Assembly (NCBI GenBank): GCA_021521415.1
Contig: JAIQDT010000833.1
Location: forward strand, 310,001 to 374,000
Direction: 5' to 3'
From: Bidens hawaiensis
Lineage: Eukaryota; Streptophyta; Magnoliopsida; Asterales; Asteraceae
Length of the DNA stretch: 64,000 nucleotides
Position 1 is the first letter of the stretch. Each line of letters begins with the position of its first letter. The position numbers were made by a program, and so were the translations under genes. Below the pieces are notes generated by a model. It was not told the DNA's origin. It did no database searches and was given only the letters and a program-made list of their open reading frames with translations. Below, in pieces: positions 1 to 11,398 of the stretch.

Positions 1-2
1 TA

Positions 3-785
3 GTGGCGATAGATTATTTCACAAAATGGGTTGAGGCCAAGCCGCTAGCAAGAATCACAGCTGAGGCGATGAAACAATTTATCTGGAGCCACATCATTTG
101 CTGTTTTGGCCTTCCTATGGAAATTGTGAGCGACAATGGCAAACAATTCACTGACAGGAAGATATCCAGCTGGCTCAAAGAATTGCACATCAACCAAATC
201 TTCACTTCGGTCTACCACCCTCAAGGGAATGGCCAAGTGGAGCGCGCGAATCAAAGTTTGTTAAATGGGCTTAAGAAAAGGTTGGAGGGGGAATCCCATT
301 CTTGGATCGAAGAGTTACCTAATGTCCTGTGGGCGCACAGGACATTAAGCAAAACTAGCAACGGCGAATCCCCGTTCAGCCTAACCTATGGGACAGAGGC
401 TATGATCCCAGCAGAAATTGGATGCCCATCCCATAGGGTACTCATGATGAGCAAGACTGATAACGAGCGCGAAAGAAGATTGGACCTCAACTTGCTTGAA
501 GGACGCAGAGAAGCGGCTATCATCAATGAAGCCAAATACAAGAAAAAGCTGGAAAAATATTACAATCAGCGTGTTAAAGAATGCCACTTCAAGAAAAATG
601 ATTTTGTCCTTCGAAACAATGAAGCTAGCCGCGCGATACCCCCAGGAAAAATGTCCCCCAATTGGGAGGGACCTTATCAAATTTCAGAAGATTTGGGGAA
701 AGGCGCGTACACTTTAAAAGATTTGAATGGAAAAAAGATACCGCGCGCGTGGAACGCGGCACAGCTTAGAAAATGCTTCATGTAA
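3..785 (+). CDS. Integrase catalytic core and C-terminus of Ty3/gypsy polyprotein (5' truncated by window)
   Basis: This is the 3' end of pol, open for 260 codons from the left window edge. Integrase inserts the cDNA copy into the genome. The DDE triad is visible: Asp4 in DYFTKW, Asp44 in SDNGKQF and Glu80 in NGQVERANQ, giving the usual 35-residue gap between the second Asp and the Glu. The region from about residue 195 has the basic and aromatic pattern of a gypsy integrase C-terminus (KMSPNWEGPYQI, then IPRAWNAAQLRKCF), and the stop follows at once, as is usual for pol ends in this group. The true start lies off-window; the first Met shown is internal. No stop or frameshift interrupts the part seen. 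Confidence 0.9.
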   Translation: MAIDYFTKWVEAKPLARITAEAMKQFIWSHIICCFGLPMEIVSDNGKQFTDRKISSWLKELHINQIFTSVYHPQGNGQVERANQSLLNGLKKRLEGESHSWIEELPNVLWAHRTLSKTSNGESPFSLTYGTEAMIPAEIGCPSHRVLMMSKTDNERERRLDLNLLEGRREAAIINEAKYKKKLEKYYNQRVKECHFKKNDFVLRNNEASRAIPPGKMSPNWEGPYQISEDLGKGAYTLKDLNGKKIPRAWNAAQLRKCFM

Positions 786-1609
786 AAGTTCAAATATGTA
801 ATCAAGGCTTTTAAGCCATCATGAATGATGATTCGCGCTATCTTTCAATATTTGTTCTATTACCTTTGCATACATGTTTCACACTTCCTTTATTAATTTG
901 GAGCAATATGACAACACTATATTGACTTCAAAACAAAATAAAACGAAGTAAAACATACATGCGCGAGCCTTAGCTCAAACGCGTTAACGAGTCTTAACTC
1001 TAAAACATCAGGGCCTTAGCCCAAACATACGAGCCTTAGCTCAAACACGTTAATGAGTCTTAACTCTAAACACGTCAGGGCCTTAGCCCAAAACAAAGAG
1101 CCTTAGCTCAAAACACTCACAAACATCCATCTTACATCCCGCGCAGCTTGATCATAAAACTCCTTAAACGACTAAGGCAAAGTACATGCCATAACATAGT
1201 TGTTAAGGTCTCAGGTCGAGATCGCGCGAGGAATCATAGTGGATATCTGAGTAACACATGCTGACATGTAATGGCTAAAACTCATACTTCCATGTAAAAA
1301 CAGCGCGACTATGACGCGCGAAAAAGGAATTGTGAAAAGTTATCGCGCATGTCAGCATAAACAAGATGCTGCGAAACCACTTACAAAATACGACTATGGT
1401 TAAGTGAATAATTTCCTTACAACCTTGTTCTTATTTTAACGTGCAACCATATCTTATATCTATACAAGCAAACATGAAGAGATGAATGGAAATGCGCAAG
1501 ATGTGAAAAGGAGAAAACAAGTTTCATTCCATTGCATTGAAATTTACAAGTATGATGAGTTACAAATTACAAGTACAAAAAAAAAATACAAAATTCGATG
1601 AAGGGCTTC
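786..1609 (+). other. Non-coding spacer between pol and the antisense gene of element 1
   Basis: Internal non-coding DNA of the retrotransposon. It holds a short tandem repeat near 965-1115 and otherwise no open frame I would support. GCGC tetranucleotides are frequent, as elsewhere in this element. Confidence 0.6.
965..1115 (+). repeat. Short tandem repeat, unit about 66 bp, about 2.3 copies
   Basis: The phrase GAGCCTTAGCTCAAA starts at 965, 1031 and 1098. Between copies lie GAGTCTTAACTCTAAA and GGGCCTTAGCCCAAA, themselves variants of the same 16-base word, so each 66-bp unit is built from diverged smaller repeats. CCTTAGCTC-type words are partly self-complementary and could form small stems. 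Confidence 0.8.
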
Positions 1610-4600
1610 TCAAGTCTCCACGTCGACGTCAGCCGCTTCATCACCCTCATCATCTCCCGCAGCATCTGGCGCGGTCTGCTCCTCATCTCCGAACTGACCA
1701 TAGTCAAGTTCTTCCTCCTCATTGGAGTCTTCGATCACAACGGTGTCAGGAGCAGATTTTTTCGCCGCACCAGAACCGCTGGTAGGGGCAGCATCCCCCG
1801 CGCCACCATCATCGCCACCAGCCCTCTCGCATTTGTCAAGCAACTTCTTTAGCGCGCCGAGGTCGGGCTGGTCAGCAAGCGCAGCTATCTGCAAATCATT
1901 AGAAAAAGTAATGAGTACAAAACACTTAGAAAAGTTAGTCAAGTAAAACTCATTAAGGTCAAGGTACCTGCATAAGGATGGGGATGGGAGTATTCATATA
2001 CTTTTCCCCCACCGCGGCCATGTCCGCGCAGGCCGCATCGCTCTTGTAAGGGTACTCGGATGGGTTCTTCCTCAACATGCCATATTCATACCCATCCGTA
2101 AACCCTTCAGCTCGGCCCACCAAGCGCGCGGCGGCATTGCAGTCCATCACAAGGGCCTGAAACTCGGCGGAATATTTCATCGCCAAAGCGCAGCGAGTCA
2201 TGCCCTGTGACACCAGCCATTGGCGATCTTGCGCTGAGGCCAGCAACAGACGTCTCGAGGACAGGAACCTGAGAGTTTAATAACTCAACAGTTTCCTTAG
2301 TCTTTTTTAGTTCCTCCTTATCAGACGCTGCTGCCGCCAAAATTTTTTCTTTCTCCGCCTGCGCAGCACCAAGTGCTTCCTGGCTGGACGCCGCCGTCGC
2401 CAAGGCCTCATCTCTATCGGCCTGCGCGGCCGCCAACTCCCTCTTCAGGCGCGCAACCTCGCTCTCCAGTGATGATTTCTCAGTTATACTCTGGACAATA
2501 GCTTGGTCACGCGCCTCAGCCTGCTGTTCCAAGACACGCACTCTGCGCGCGTACTTGGCAACTTCGGCCTCTGCCAACTGCTGCTTCTCCCGCGCAGCTT
2601 GGAGCTCATGCCCGCGCTTGATATACGCGGTGTTGGCACTTGCTCGGTTTTCACTGAGCTCCGCCTGGAGTTTCTCAGCTCGCGCGCGAGCATCAGAAAG
2701 GTTCCAGGCAGCCACCTTGGCCTCTCGCTGGGCTTCCACAAGAGCATCGCGTACTTTAATATAATCACGATGAAGCTCTTGGGAAGCAGCGAAGAAAGCA
2801 GACCCAGCGAAAATATGGTCGTTCAGCAAGTCCGCGCGGGTGCGCTCCTCCGGATACCTCCTTTCAGTAGGAGGCACGGCATGTGCCCAGAAGTCCTCGC
2901 ATACGCCCATGGATTGGAAGGAACTGTTTTCATTAATATTCCATCTCGGGCGGTAAACGTGGTCATCTTCCTGCAAAACACAAGAAATGTTCTAAGTCAT
3001 AAAACATACTTATATGGAGGTACGCGCAGCGGTGTAACAAAATAAAACATACCTGCGGGGATGAAGCAGAAAAGTCAGCGCCAGCCCACCAGAAGTATAC
3101 GCTGCGAAGACTTGTGGCATCGCAGGGCTGGCGCGGTCTCCCAAGGAGTCCTCAGCTGGAGCCCCCTCATCCTCCTCATCTTCTTGAATAGGCCTCTTCT
3201 CCTGCGACCTGTGGGGCTCTAAACCAGCATCGCGGAGAGGGCTGCGCGTAGGAGGAGGCGAGGGAGGTCTCGCCGCCAGTTCGGCGCGCAATACGGCTTC
3301 CTGCTCCTTTGTAACCCCAATAAGGGGAGAATCAGTACTAGCAGGAGCAGGACCAGAACCAGCGGCGCCGCCAACGGCGCCAGGAGTGTCGCCAGCAACT
3401 TGTACGCCAGCTACAACTCCTATGAACAAATAAACAAGGAAAAATGGTTTATGACTGAGTCCAAGAGGAAAAATTCAGAAGACAAATGTGCAAAACTTAC
3501 CTTGGCGCAATTCTGTTCGCGCGGCGAACATCGCCATAAAATTCATTCTACCCTTTTCAGAGGGTAGAACAGGGGACTTCGATGGAGTCCCCGGCGCAGC
3601 CGTAGCACCTTGTGGCGCCTGCGGCTGATCTGTTACCGTCGCCGGCTCTGCAAACATTCAAAGGAGCAAAGGTTTAATAACAACTCAATCAGATGAAAAT
3701 AAGCAAAGTATACCTGTTGCAGGCGCGGCACTGCTTCTCTCTTCAGCCGCGCGAACGGAGGAGGCGACGCCACCATACCTCAAGTGGACAGGAGGCCTGC
3801 CCACTCTCACAGGCAAGGAAGCTAAAGAAACCTTGGTGGTAAACACCTGGGTTTCCTTTGGTCCCTTCGTTTGAGCATGGGGATGAGCGACAGAGGTGTC
3901 ATCTTTCTTCTGTTTCTTACTGGCCCCTGCGCCAGATTTCCCCTTAGCTTTGCGCTTTAGTAGGGGCGCCTCCTCTTCCTCCTCCTCCTCCTCTTCCGCG
4001 AGCTCTAGCTCGTAGTTTTCAAGCGCATCTACAAAACAAGCAACAGAACTGTTAATAAACTTGGGTATTCTAAAGGAATGAGCATAAGTGCGAAGGCTTA
4101 CCAGGCGCGTCACTGTCAAAGTCAAAATCCAGATCCACTGGGATGAACATGTCATCGAAGCGATCTGGGAAACCAACCTCCCCAACGCCAAGCTCGACGG
4201 AGCCGCCCTCCACATGTTCATCATAAGCGGCAAGGATATAATCCTTGGTGACTGCGCAACAACAAGTTAAATGATATCAGCAAAAGAATGATGTTCGCGC
4301 AGGAAAATAAGTAAAGCAATAAAAAAAAAAAAAAAAAAAAACTTACACAACCCGTCGACTTGGATAACGGGCTCAAGCGCGCTGTCGGCCCAGAGCTTAC
4401 TCATGCCGACCCCCACCAGCGCCTCCTCGCAAATTTTCTTCGCGGGGGATGGTTCGGCGGTCAGTTTCTTAACCCAGGCGCCAGTTGGGTTCTTGAGGAC
4501 ACCCTCATCCGCAGGCGCAGAAGAGATAGAGCGCATGGTCATACGGATGGGTATCACACCAGCCCTAATGTAAAAGAACCTCTCAGACCAGTCATGAAGG

Positions 4601-5481
4601 CTCTTGAATGAAACAGTGGAGCACTTCACCTTCTGACTGCGAGGAATGAAAGAGATCCCGTCGACTTGGATAACGGGCTCAAGCGCGCTGTCGGCCCAGA
4701 GCTTACTCATGCCGACCCCCACCAGCGCCTCCTCGCAAATTTTCTTCGCGGGGGATGGTTCGGCGGTCAGTTTCTTAACCCAGGCGCCAGTTGGGTTCTT
4801 GAGGACACCCTCATCCGCAGGCGCAGAAGAGATAGAGCGCATGGTCATACGGATGGGTATCACACCAGCCCTAATGTAAAAGAACCTCTCAGACCAGTCA
4901 TGAAGGCTCTTGAATGAAACAGTGGAGCACTTCACCTTCTGACTGCGAGGAATGAAAGAGATCCAATTGTCCTGGATCTTGGGCTTGTAAAAATATTGAA
5001 AGCGCCGAGGAGTGGGTTCCTCGCGCTGGGATTTGCACATGAACTCAAAGTGAGTCACGCGCACGAGTCCAAAAGGATGGACTTGGGATATATGAATCCC
5101 ATAGAACTTCAGCAGTGCACCCACAAACCTTGTCATCGGGAGACGAAGGTTGCAGTGGGTGAAAAAGTGGCTATATAGGGATATATAGCCGGCAGGCGGG
5201 TCCGCCGCCGTTTGCCCGGACCTAGGCAACATGCAGCCAAACAGGGTGGGAAAGCCCTGAGAGGCGATGAGGTTGTCGAGATCGGCCTGCTTCAATTTGC
5301 AGAGGATTTCATTCCACCTTTTGGTGGCCTTGGTCCTCCCTACTTCCTCCGATGTGGTCTCAACAACCTTCTTCCCCTTCCCCTTTTGCTTCAATGTCGA
5401 CATCACCACAGATTTCACACGGCGTCTTCGAGAGGCAACGGAGGTGATTGAAGGGCTAGACGAGTCTGAACTATCAGACAT
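1610..5481 (-). CDS. Spliced antisense gene of the Tat element (putative gypsy-type transposon protein), seven exons, two frameshifts
   Basis: A minus-strand gene between pol and the 3' LTR. Proposed exons: 5481-4347, 4251-4102, 4028-3714, 3647-3501, 3419-3053, 2970-1968 and 1888-1610. Every intron is short (about 50-105 bp) and has GT and AG ends (for example GTAAGT after 4347, TTGCAG before 2970). Codon phase carries across all junctions once two single-base frame changes are allowed, near 3120-3150 and 2245-2260. The start is the ATG at 5481, beginning MSDSSDSS. Exon 1 resembles the plant family named putative gypsy type transposon (Transposase_28, PF04195 from memory). Exon 3 has an acidic run and a basic KRKAKGKS stretch, possibly nuclear-targeting. 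Exon 6 is a long heptad-like coiled coil. Predicted length is about 1130 residues. The function in the element is unknown to me. Confidence 0.7.
4351..4962 (-). repeat. 306-bp in-frame tandem duplication in exon 1 of the antisense gene
   Basis: The block starting CCCGTCGACTTGG at 4351 starts again at 4657, a period of 306 bases or exactly 102 codons. By eye the two copies look identical over their length. The protein therefore repeats a segment that begins ISFIPRSQKVK and ends LEPVIQVDG. Because 306 is a multiple of three, the frame stays open. Confidence 0.95.
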
Positions 5482-5606
5482 ACAACTGCAATAGCCGATA
5501 ATCGAGGATTCGAATCGATGTAAACACTCAAATCCGAATGTGAAAGACAGAAACTTGAATTTTAGCAACTATGAAGATGAAGATAAAAATTTCCTAAGGG
5601 CCTGCT

Positions 5607-5613
5607 TTTATAG
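5607..5613 (-). promoter_or_regulatory. TATA box of the antisense gene
   Basis: On the minus strand the sequence reads CCTATAAAAGCAGG, a strong plant TATA box. It lies about 130 bases upstream of the ATG at 5481, which would put the transcription start near 5580 with a leader of about 100 bases. It is outside the LTR, so the antisense gene seems to have its own promoter. Confidence 0.65.
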
Positions 5614-5650
5614 GACCAGGAGAGAGAAATGTGGCAGCTGATCGGATTTC

Positions 5651-5855
5651 ACGCGCCCCCACTCGCAGGTGCAAGCCAACGAGGGCGCGACACGTGTCCC
5701 TAACAGCTGTGTGAGGGGACATAAAAATGTAACCGACCTGCCACGGAACAGAGACGCGCCCCCACTCGCAGGTACTAACCAATGCGAGTGCGACACGTGT
5801 TCAAGACAGCTGTGTGAGGGGACATGAAAGGCAACTGTAGCACCTCGAGCACACG
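5651..5855 (-). repeat. Imperfect 103-bp tandem repeat upstream of the antisense gene
   Basis: Two copies start ACGCGCCCCCACTCGCAGGT at 5651 and 5754. Each also contains GCGACACGTGT and CAGCTGTGTGAGGGGACAT. CACGTG is a G-box core, so this may be a promoter repeat for the minus-strand gene starting at 5481. That role is inferred from position only. Confidence 0.7.
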
Positions 5856-6061
5856 AAACGTCTGACACGTTTACGGCGCACGTCACCACCAACCAACCAC
5901 GTGTTTGGACCTTTCGTTTTCAACCAAATGGATAGAACTTCGCGCAACGATGGAAACAACCAAGAAAACGACAAAACCCCTTTAAAAGAACAATTCAGTG
6001 AGTCTAATATCTATCTTACCGCGCTCGCGCGAGATAAGACACACATTAGACTGGGGGGGCT

Positions 6062-7117
6062 TGAAGAGGTATGTACCCGCCTCAACACCAAGCAAGGCGG
6101 GTCAACCCACAAGATAAAGACATTATGAAGGCACAAAGCCAAAACCTAGGCGCATGGCGCATACAAAACATGCTCAGGCATCATATGCTCGCGCATCACA
6201 TATGCGCGCGGCGCATCAACGCGCGGCGCATATCACATGCTCTTGCAAATCACATATGCTCGCGCGTCACATATGCGCGCGGCGCATATCACACGCTCGT
6301 GCATATCGCACCTGCGCATGAAATATCTGCGCGTGAGAATAAAAAGAAGACTTCGCGCATCCTCAGGATGGGCGCATATCACACATGCACATAATCAACC
6401 TCGTCCTTATCCAAATCAGGATTAGGGCAACCTTGATTGTGCACGTCAGACAATCTTCCAGAAGGCATCTTTTTAAGGAGTAAGAATATGCTGATGTTGA
6501 CAACTGCCAAATGAAAGGTCGACAACTCAGCATGACACATGTGCTACCACGTGATTACAACCAACGAGAAAGCGCCAGGTGTCCCAGAGGGCACGTGGCG
6601 CAGTGCGATTGGAGGAGGCCAACGAGGTTGAGCCCAACCAGTAAAAACCCTAGCACTATAAATACAGCATCAACTCCACTTTGATGACACATTCATACTC
6701 AATCATTGACAGTTACAAGCAGTGATAACACATTCAATCATATTGAATTACATTCATACTCAATCATTGACAGTTACAAGCAGTGATAACACATTCAATC
6801 ATATTGAATTACTTTCACTCACAATCAGTTACAGAAAAACGGACAGACACACAATCAAGAGAGTATTCAGCGATTCAGCAATACTCTTGAGATTCACTGA
6901 CTCACACATTATGATCTTCTCCACAAAGATACTGATTCTCACGCCGGAGGGTTACCCCAAAGAGGACCCCTCTGTCCCTTTCTGAGGGGTAAGTAACGGC
7001 GCTGTTCATTTTGTAGGTGGAAGAACACAGATCCAGAGGAACCATCGGTGAAACTGTATAATCACACCCGAGGAAAGTAGATCTGCTACCAGGGAGTAGA
7101 TCCACGTTTCTTCAACA
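6062..7117 (+). mobile_element. 3' LTR of Tat element 1
   Basis: The LTR begins TGAAGAGG directly after the purine tract CTGGGGGGG and ends TTCTTCAACA, giving the standard TG...CA. It is about 1056 bp long. A TATA box (TATAAATA) is at 6657-6664. A zone rich in CATATG and GCGCGCGGCGCAT lies at about 6150-6380, upstream of that promoter. The start is supported by the purine tract and the end by the point where the LINE reading frame resumes. No second LTR is available for alignment, so both ends carry a few bases of doubt. Confidence 0.75.
6691..6812 (+). repeat. 61-bp tandem duplication just downstream of the LTR TATA box
   Basis: ATTCATACTCAATCATTGAC starts at 6691 and again at 6752. The two 61-bp copies are almost identical. 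They lie about 30-150 bases after the TATA box and so in the transcribed R/U5 part of the LTR. Confidence 0.9.
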
Positions 7118-8201
7118 ACATTCAAAGACTCCATTGCTATAATAAACGAAAACAAGGAGAGTGCATCAAACTCCATAGTTGGTGACCCGCTAACTAGTAC
7201 AGATGATCTGGCCAAATAAAATGTGCCTTTAACCCACAAATGCCATTTTTCTGGAAACCTCATTTGTGAAGAATAAAGTATAGGAATCACCAGTTAACTG
7301 AGTCAAAGGCTTTATCTATATCAACCTTGAAAATCATCGCTTCCTTATTCATTTTTTTACACCTCGAAACCACTTCATTTAAAATTAAGGCACCTTCTGC
7401 TATGTTCCTCCCCGAAACATATGTAGATTGTTCCTCACTGATAATAGATCCTATAACAATCTTCATCCGGTTAACGAGCATCTTCGAAATCATTTTAGGT
7501 ACGCACTTGATTAGGTTAATCGGACAATACTTTTCAATTCTTTATGGGTCTTTCACCTTCGTTATAAGTGTGATGAAACTAGAAGTATAACCATTGCTTA
7601 GTTTCCCATGGGCATAAAAGTAGTTTATTATATCTAACACATCATTCTCAAAAAGAATCCAAAAGCTTATTAGAAATTTGAAATTGAAGCCGTCAGGGCT
7701 CGGTGCCTTTTCACCTCCGCATTCCCATACGACTTTCTCAATTTCTTCACATGGGAATGACTCAATAAGCTTATCAACTTCGTTCGGAGATAATCTAGAC
7801 AAGCCGATGTTGAAAAAAATCAATCTAATTTTCAACGGTTTTGTGAATTTCTTTTTGAAAAATGTTTTGACACCCGTTTTCAGGTTGTCCGGCTCCGAAC
7901 CCACCTTTCACCTATCAATAGCCCATTTATACAATTGGTTTTATTATGGCTATTTAGTATACTATGAAGAAACGCTGAATACCATCTCCCTCAATGGCCC
8001 ATTTTATTTGTGCACGTTGCTTCAGATCTAAAAGAATGCATCTTTCCTTTTCTCCAATTTTTGCTTTGCAATTTAGCCTTTCTTGAACCTCCTCCACACT
8101 TACATCTTGAGTTTCTGATTTCAGTTCAAGATCTTCTAGTTTTTGCCGCATACCACTGAGTTCACCCAACTCATCTCTTGCCACCTTTTTCCTCCACACT
8201 T
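7118..8201 (-). pseudogene. LINE ORF2 fragment: linker and N-terminal half of reverse transcriptase
   Basis: Read on the minus strand from 8201 down: a charged coiled linker (RQKLEDLELKSE), RAQIKWAIEGDG, then reverse transcriptase. EKAPSPDGFNFKF is the block before the fingers, and IFKVDIDKAFDSVNW is motif A with its catalytic Asp. The block ends in FIIAMESLNV, where the Tat LTR enters at 7117. The YADD-type motif C and the rest of ORF2 are therefore cut off. Several frameshifts separate these parts. Confidence 0.85.
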
Positions 8202-8395
8202 TAATAGAACCACCTTTTATAGAAACCACAATTTTCTCCATTTACTTTGACCGTATATTCTCCCATATTTTGTTCCATAATATTAGCCATGATTTGTGTC
8301 TTTCCTTATGTTGTAAATCTCAACTATTTCTATGGCTTGTACTCCTGTATCAGAATTATGAGAATTATTTTTTTCTTTGATTATCATTTTGTTCA
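8202..8395 (+). repeat. 5' LTR of copia element
   Basis: It starts TAATAGAACC and ends TTTTGTTCA, followed at once by the tRNA-Met primer site. It pairs with 15782-15976. The first two bases are TA rather than TG in both copies. Confidence 0.95.
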
Positions 8396-8486
8396 TGGTA
8401 TCAGAGCAGATCATAAACTAAAGAAACCCTAAATCAAAAAGAAAAAAAAACCATTTTCTTCATCTCTTCTCTTCGGCACCTTCACC

Positions 8487-9378
8487 ATGCCTGATAAATT
8501 ATACGAAACCAACATGAAAGACGGAGCCACCTTTGACCACGATTCTCCATACTACAGTCATCCCTTTGATTATCCTAGACAAATGCGCACCCTCACTGCC
8601 GACAATTACGTTGATTGGTCTCAAGAAATGACCGATTTCCTCTTTGCCAAGAATAAAATGGGTTTCATTGACGGGACCATTAAGAAGCCGAACCCTTCCG
8701 CTGCGGAATACAATGGGTGGATGAAGTGTGATGTGACGATAAAAGGGTGGCTAATCACAACAATGGAGAATGAGATTAAAAATAGCGTCAGCTATGCGAG
8801 TACGTCGAAAGATATGTGGAATGATTTAAAAGAAAGATTTGGAAAGCGTAGGGCATATGAACTAAAGCAGATCTTGTCAACCACCAGACATGACGGAGTT
8901 TCTGTCACAACATATTACACAAACCTTCATGTTTTGTGGGATAAGTTAGATCTAGTTTTACCCAGTCTAAGATGCTCCTATGATGGTTGCCCTTGTGAAA
9001 TAGGGAAGAAACTTTTTGACATGAAACAAAATGAAAGGCTATATGAGTTTCTACTTGGTTTGGATAGCAATTTCTCAACCATCAGAACACATATTCAATC
9101 CATGAACCGTACACCTACCCTAAACGTGGCCTATCACCTAGTGTCAAATGATGAGCAACAAAGAAGTGTGGAGACCAGAAAGCGAACCATTGTCGCTGTT
9201 ACAGCTTTTCAAGCCTCCGTCCCTTCAAAACAACCACCAAACAAAACTGGGCCGAAAGACAACAGATAGAACCTTGGAGACCAGCTATAGCACTGTACCT
9301 TTTGTGACAAAGATGGCCACATTTAGGACAGTTGTTTCAAACGCATCGGTTGCCCAGATTGGTGGCCGGAAAAGGGAA
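8487..9378 (+). pseudogene. Copia gag (UBN2-type) with broken zinc knuckle
   Basis: The 260-codon frame starting MPDKLYET contains the copia gag signature: LTADNYVDWSQEMTDFL near residue 36, GFIDGTIKKP near 59, MWNDLKERFGKR near 110 and YYTNLHVLWDKLD near 142. This protein would form the particle shell. The frame closes at 9267-9269. In another frame just downstream, from 9290, a CCHC knuckle can be read (CTFC, four residues, H, then I-stop-DS-C): a TAG replaces one codon inside the knuckle. So gag is interrupted by at least one frameshift and one stop. Confidence 0.85.
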
Positions 9379-9539
9379 TGAAGCGGGAAGAAACCAAACC
9401 CAGAGTGAATGCTTGTGTTGACTCTGAAATCAGTTCTATCCCAGGCCTAAGCAATAAACAATACCAACAGTTTTAGAATTTTTTTTGGAAGAAATGACGG
9501 AGAGAAGACCCATGCTTCACCTGTTGCCAACATGGCATT

Positions 9540-10680
9540 AGGTACCGCAAATGCAAACACAACAGGCAAAATTGACAAGAAAAATAATTGGATTGTTGAT
9601 TCCGGTGCCAGAGACCAAATCACACATATGGCTTCTATTCTAGAAAAGCGAACTAAAGGAGTTCACGAGGCACCGGTCATAATACCAAATGGTTAAAAGA
9701 TAGCCGTAGAAGGAAGAGGAGAACATAGCTTGAAAAACGGAACAAAAATAAAAGGGGTTTTACATGTTCCTAAATTTAATTGCAACTTGTTGTCGGTTAG
9801 TAAAATATCTAATGATCTCCAATGTGCCGTCACATTTTTCCCAGATTTCTTTGTTATGCAGGGTCTAACCTCGAGGACATTGATTGGAGCGGGTAAGTGC
9901 AAGGATGGTCTTTACCAAATGGGGATTGTAAAAGAAAAAAGACAAGCTATGATGACAACTTTCGACATCTGGCACAACCATTTAGGACATGCTTCAAGCT
10001 CAAAACTTTCTCATATTGACTTTTTCAAAGGTATTCCCAATAAGAACAACCATTGGTTTTGTGACTCTTGTGCCAAAGCTAAACACACAAGATCTCCATT
10101 TCCTATTGGTTCTATTAAAACCCATGGTTGTTTTGAAATGATACATTGTGACATTTGGGGGCCTTATCGTACTCTCTCTCTTTCACGTGCATGCTACTTT
10201 CTCATAATCGTAGATGATTATAGTAGGGCAGTTTGGGTTTTCCTCCTTAAAAATAAAAGTGATGCAAGTGGGTGTTTAGTGGATTTTTACAAATTGGTAA
10301 AAACTCAATTTGAAAAGAGCATTAAAAGGGTTAGATGCGACAATTAGGGGGGGGGGGGGGAATTCACATCAAATCACATGCTTAACTTTTATACTGATCA
10401 AGGAATTGTTCTAGAAACGACGTGTCCACATACCCGTCAATAAAATGGGGTAGTGGAACGAAAACATAGACATCTCCTTGAAATGGCATGAGCATTGAGA
10501 TTTGAATCACACTTACCTACCAAGTTTTGGGGAGGATGCATACTAACTGCTACTCACCTAATTAATCGGTTGCCATCGGAAGTGATAGAAAATAAAATGC
10601 CTTTCGAGATTATATATGATCGAAAACCGGACTATGATTTTCTAAAGGTTTTTGCATGTCTAGCGTAATATAGAAATACA
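9540..10680 (+). pseudogene. Copia protease and integrase region, several lesions
   Basis: The protease active site reads WIVDSGA at about 9588-9610. A stop (TAA) follows in NG-stop-KIAVEG near 9695. The pre-integrase zinc region is visible as WHNHLGHASSSK followed by CDSCAKAK. The integrase core shows HCDIWGPY (first Asp), RCDN (second Asp) and VERKHRHLLEMA (Glu). After the second Asp the normal NGxEF block is replaced by a stop and 14 consecutive G (10347-10360), which shifts the frame. A further stop lies near 10667. Confidence 0.8.
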
Positions 10681-11398
10681 GAAACAAAAGCAGATAAATT
10701 TGAAATGAAAGGAAAACCGGGTATTGGTATCCAAGGGGTACAAAGGGTTACAAAATTTATGATGCAAAAGATGGAAAAATCATTCTCAAGAGACGTGAAA
10801 TTTGTGGAAAAAACGTTTCCGTTTGCCTCTGTTAGTAGGGAAGTTAACGAAGAAGTTTTTATATTCCCAACTAAATGGGAAATGTTTGATGAACCGGCCG
10901 AACAAATAAATAGCTAAATTGGACAACCTGATCAACCACCTAATCAAAATAATAACTTTGTTGGGCCAACACCAACATGGGCTCAAAAGGAAATTAGTGG
11001 AAGTCATAACAACCCAATTGAAGATTCAACTGTACCGGCCCAAACTAAAGGTGTGGAAGAGGATTATGGCCTAGACTTGGGCAATTCAGCTGATAACCTA
11101 CCTCATGAAACTTCAACGTTGGCTCAACCAAAAGTTGTTGTAGAAGACAGTAACCAAGATCATGGCACTCAGACCCATCAAAGTGAAGCAAATGAGACAA
11201 GCCCAGTTTTGAGAGGTATGGAAACAGAAAACAGGAACCATGATGAGTTTGTAAATGAAACAGTTAAGCCCTTAGAATCAATTAAGAAAAAAGAAACAAA
11301 ACTCAACCAAGACATCTCTCCGACTTTGACGTCAAACTTCCCCATCGGTAGACCATGCACGGCCTGCCACCAACAATAAATCCTCGCCGGTATACCCC

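Larger units (their letters stand above)
1..7117 (+). mobile_element. Ty3/gypsy LTR retrotransposon, Tat lineage, 3' portion (element 1)
   Basis: The 3' end of an LTR retrotransposon whose 5' LTR, gag and most of pol lie left of the window. It holds the end of integrase on the plus strand, about 0.8 kb of repeat-bearing non-coding DNA, a multi-exon gene on the minus strand, a purine tract near 6052-6060 and a 3' LTR. A reverse-strand gene between pol and the 3' LTR is known from the Tat/Retand/Grande group, which is why I place it there. The right end falls inside the reverse transcriptase frame of a minus-strand LINE. The 5 bases after the LTR are ACATT, but the matching target-site copy is off-window and cannot be checked. 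Confidence 0.85.

Noticed and set aside
4360..4917. Plus-strand 83-codon frames repeated twice in element 1
   Set aside because: They are shadows of the duplicated exon of the minus-strand gene.
6071..6425. Open frames in the LTR of element 1
   Set aside because: They translate GCGCAT and CATATG repeats and have no protein character.
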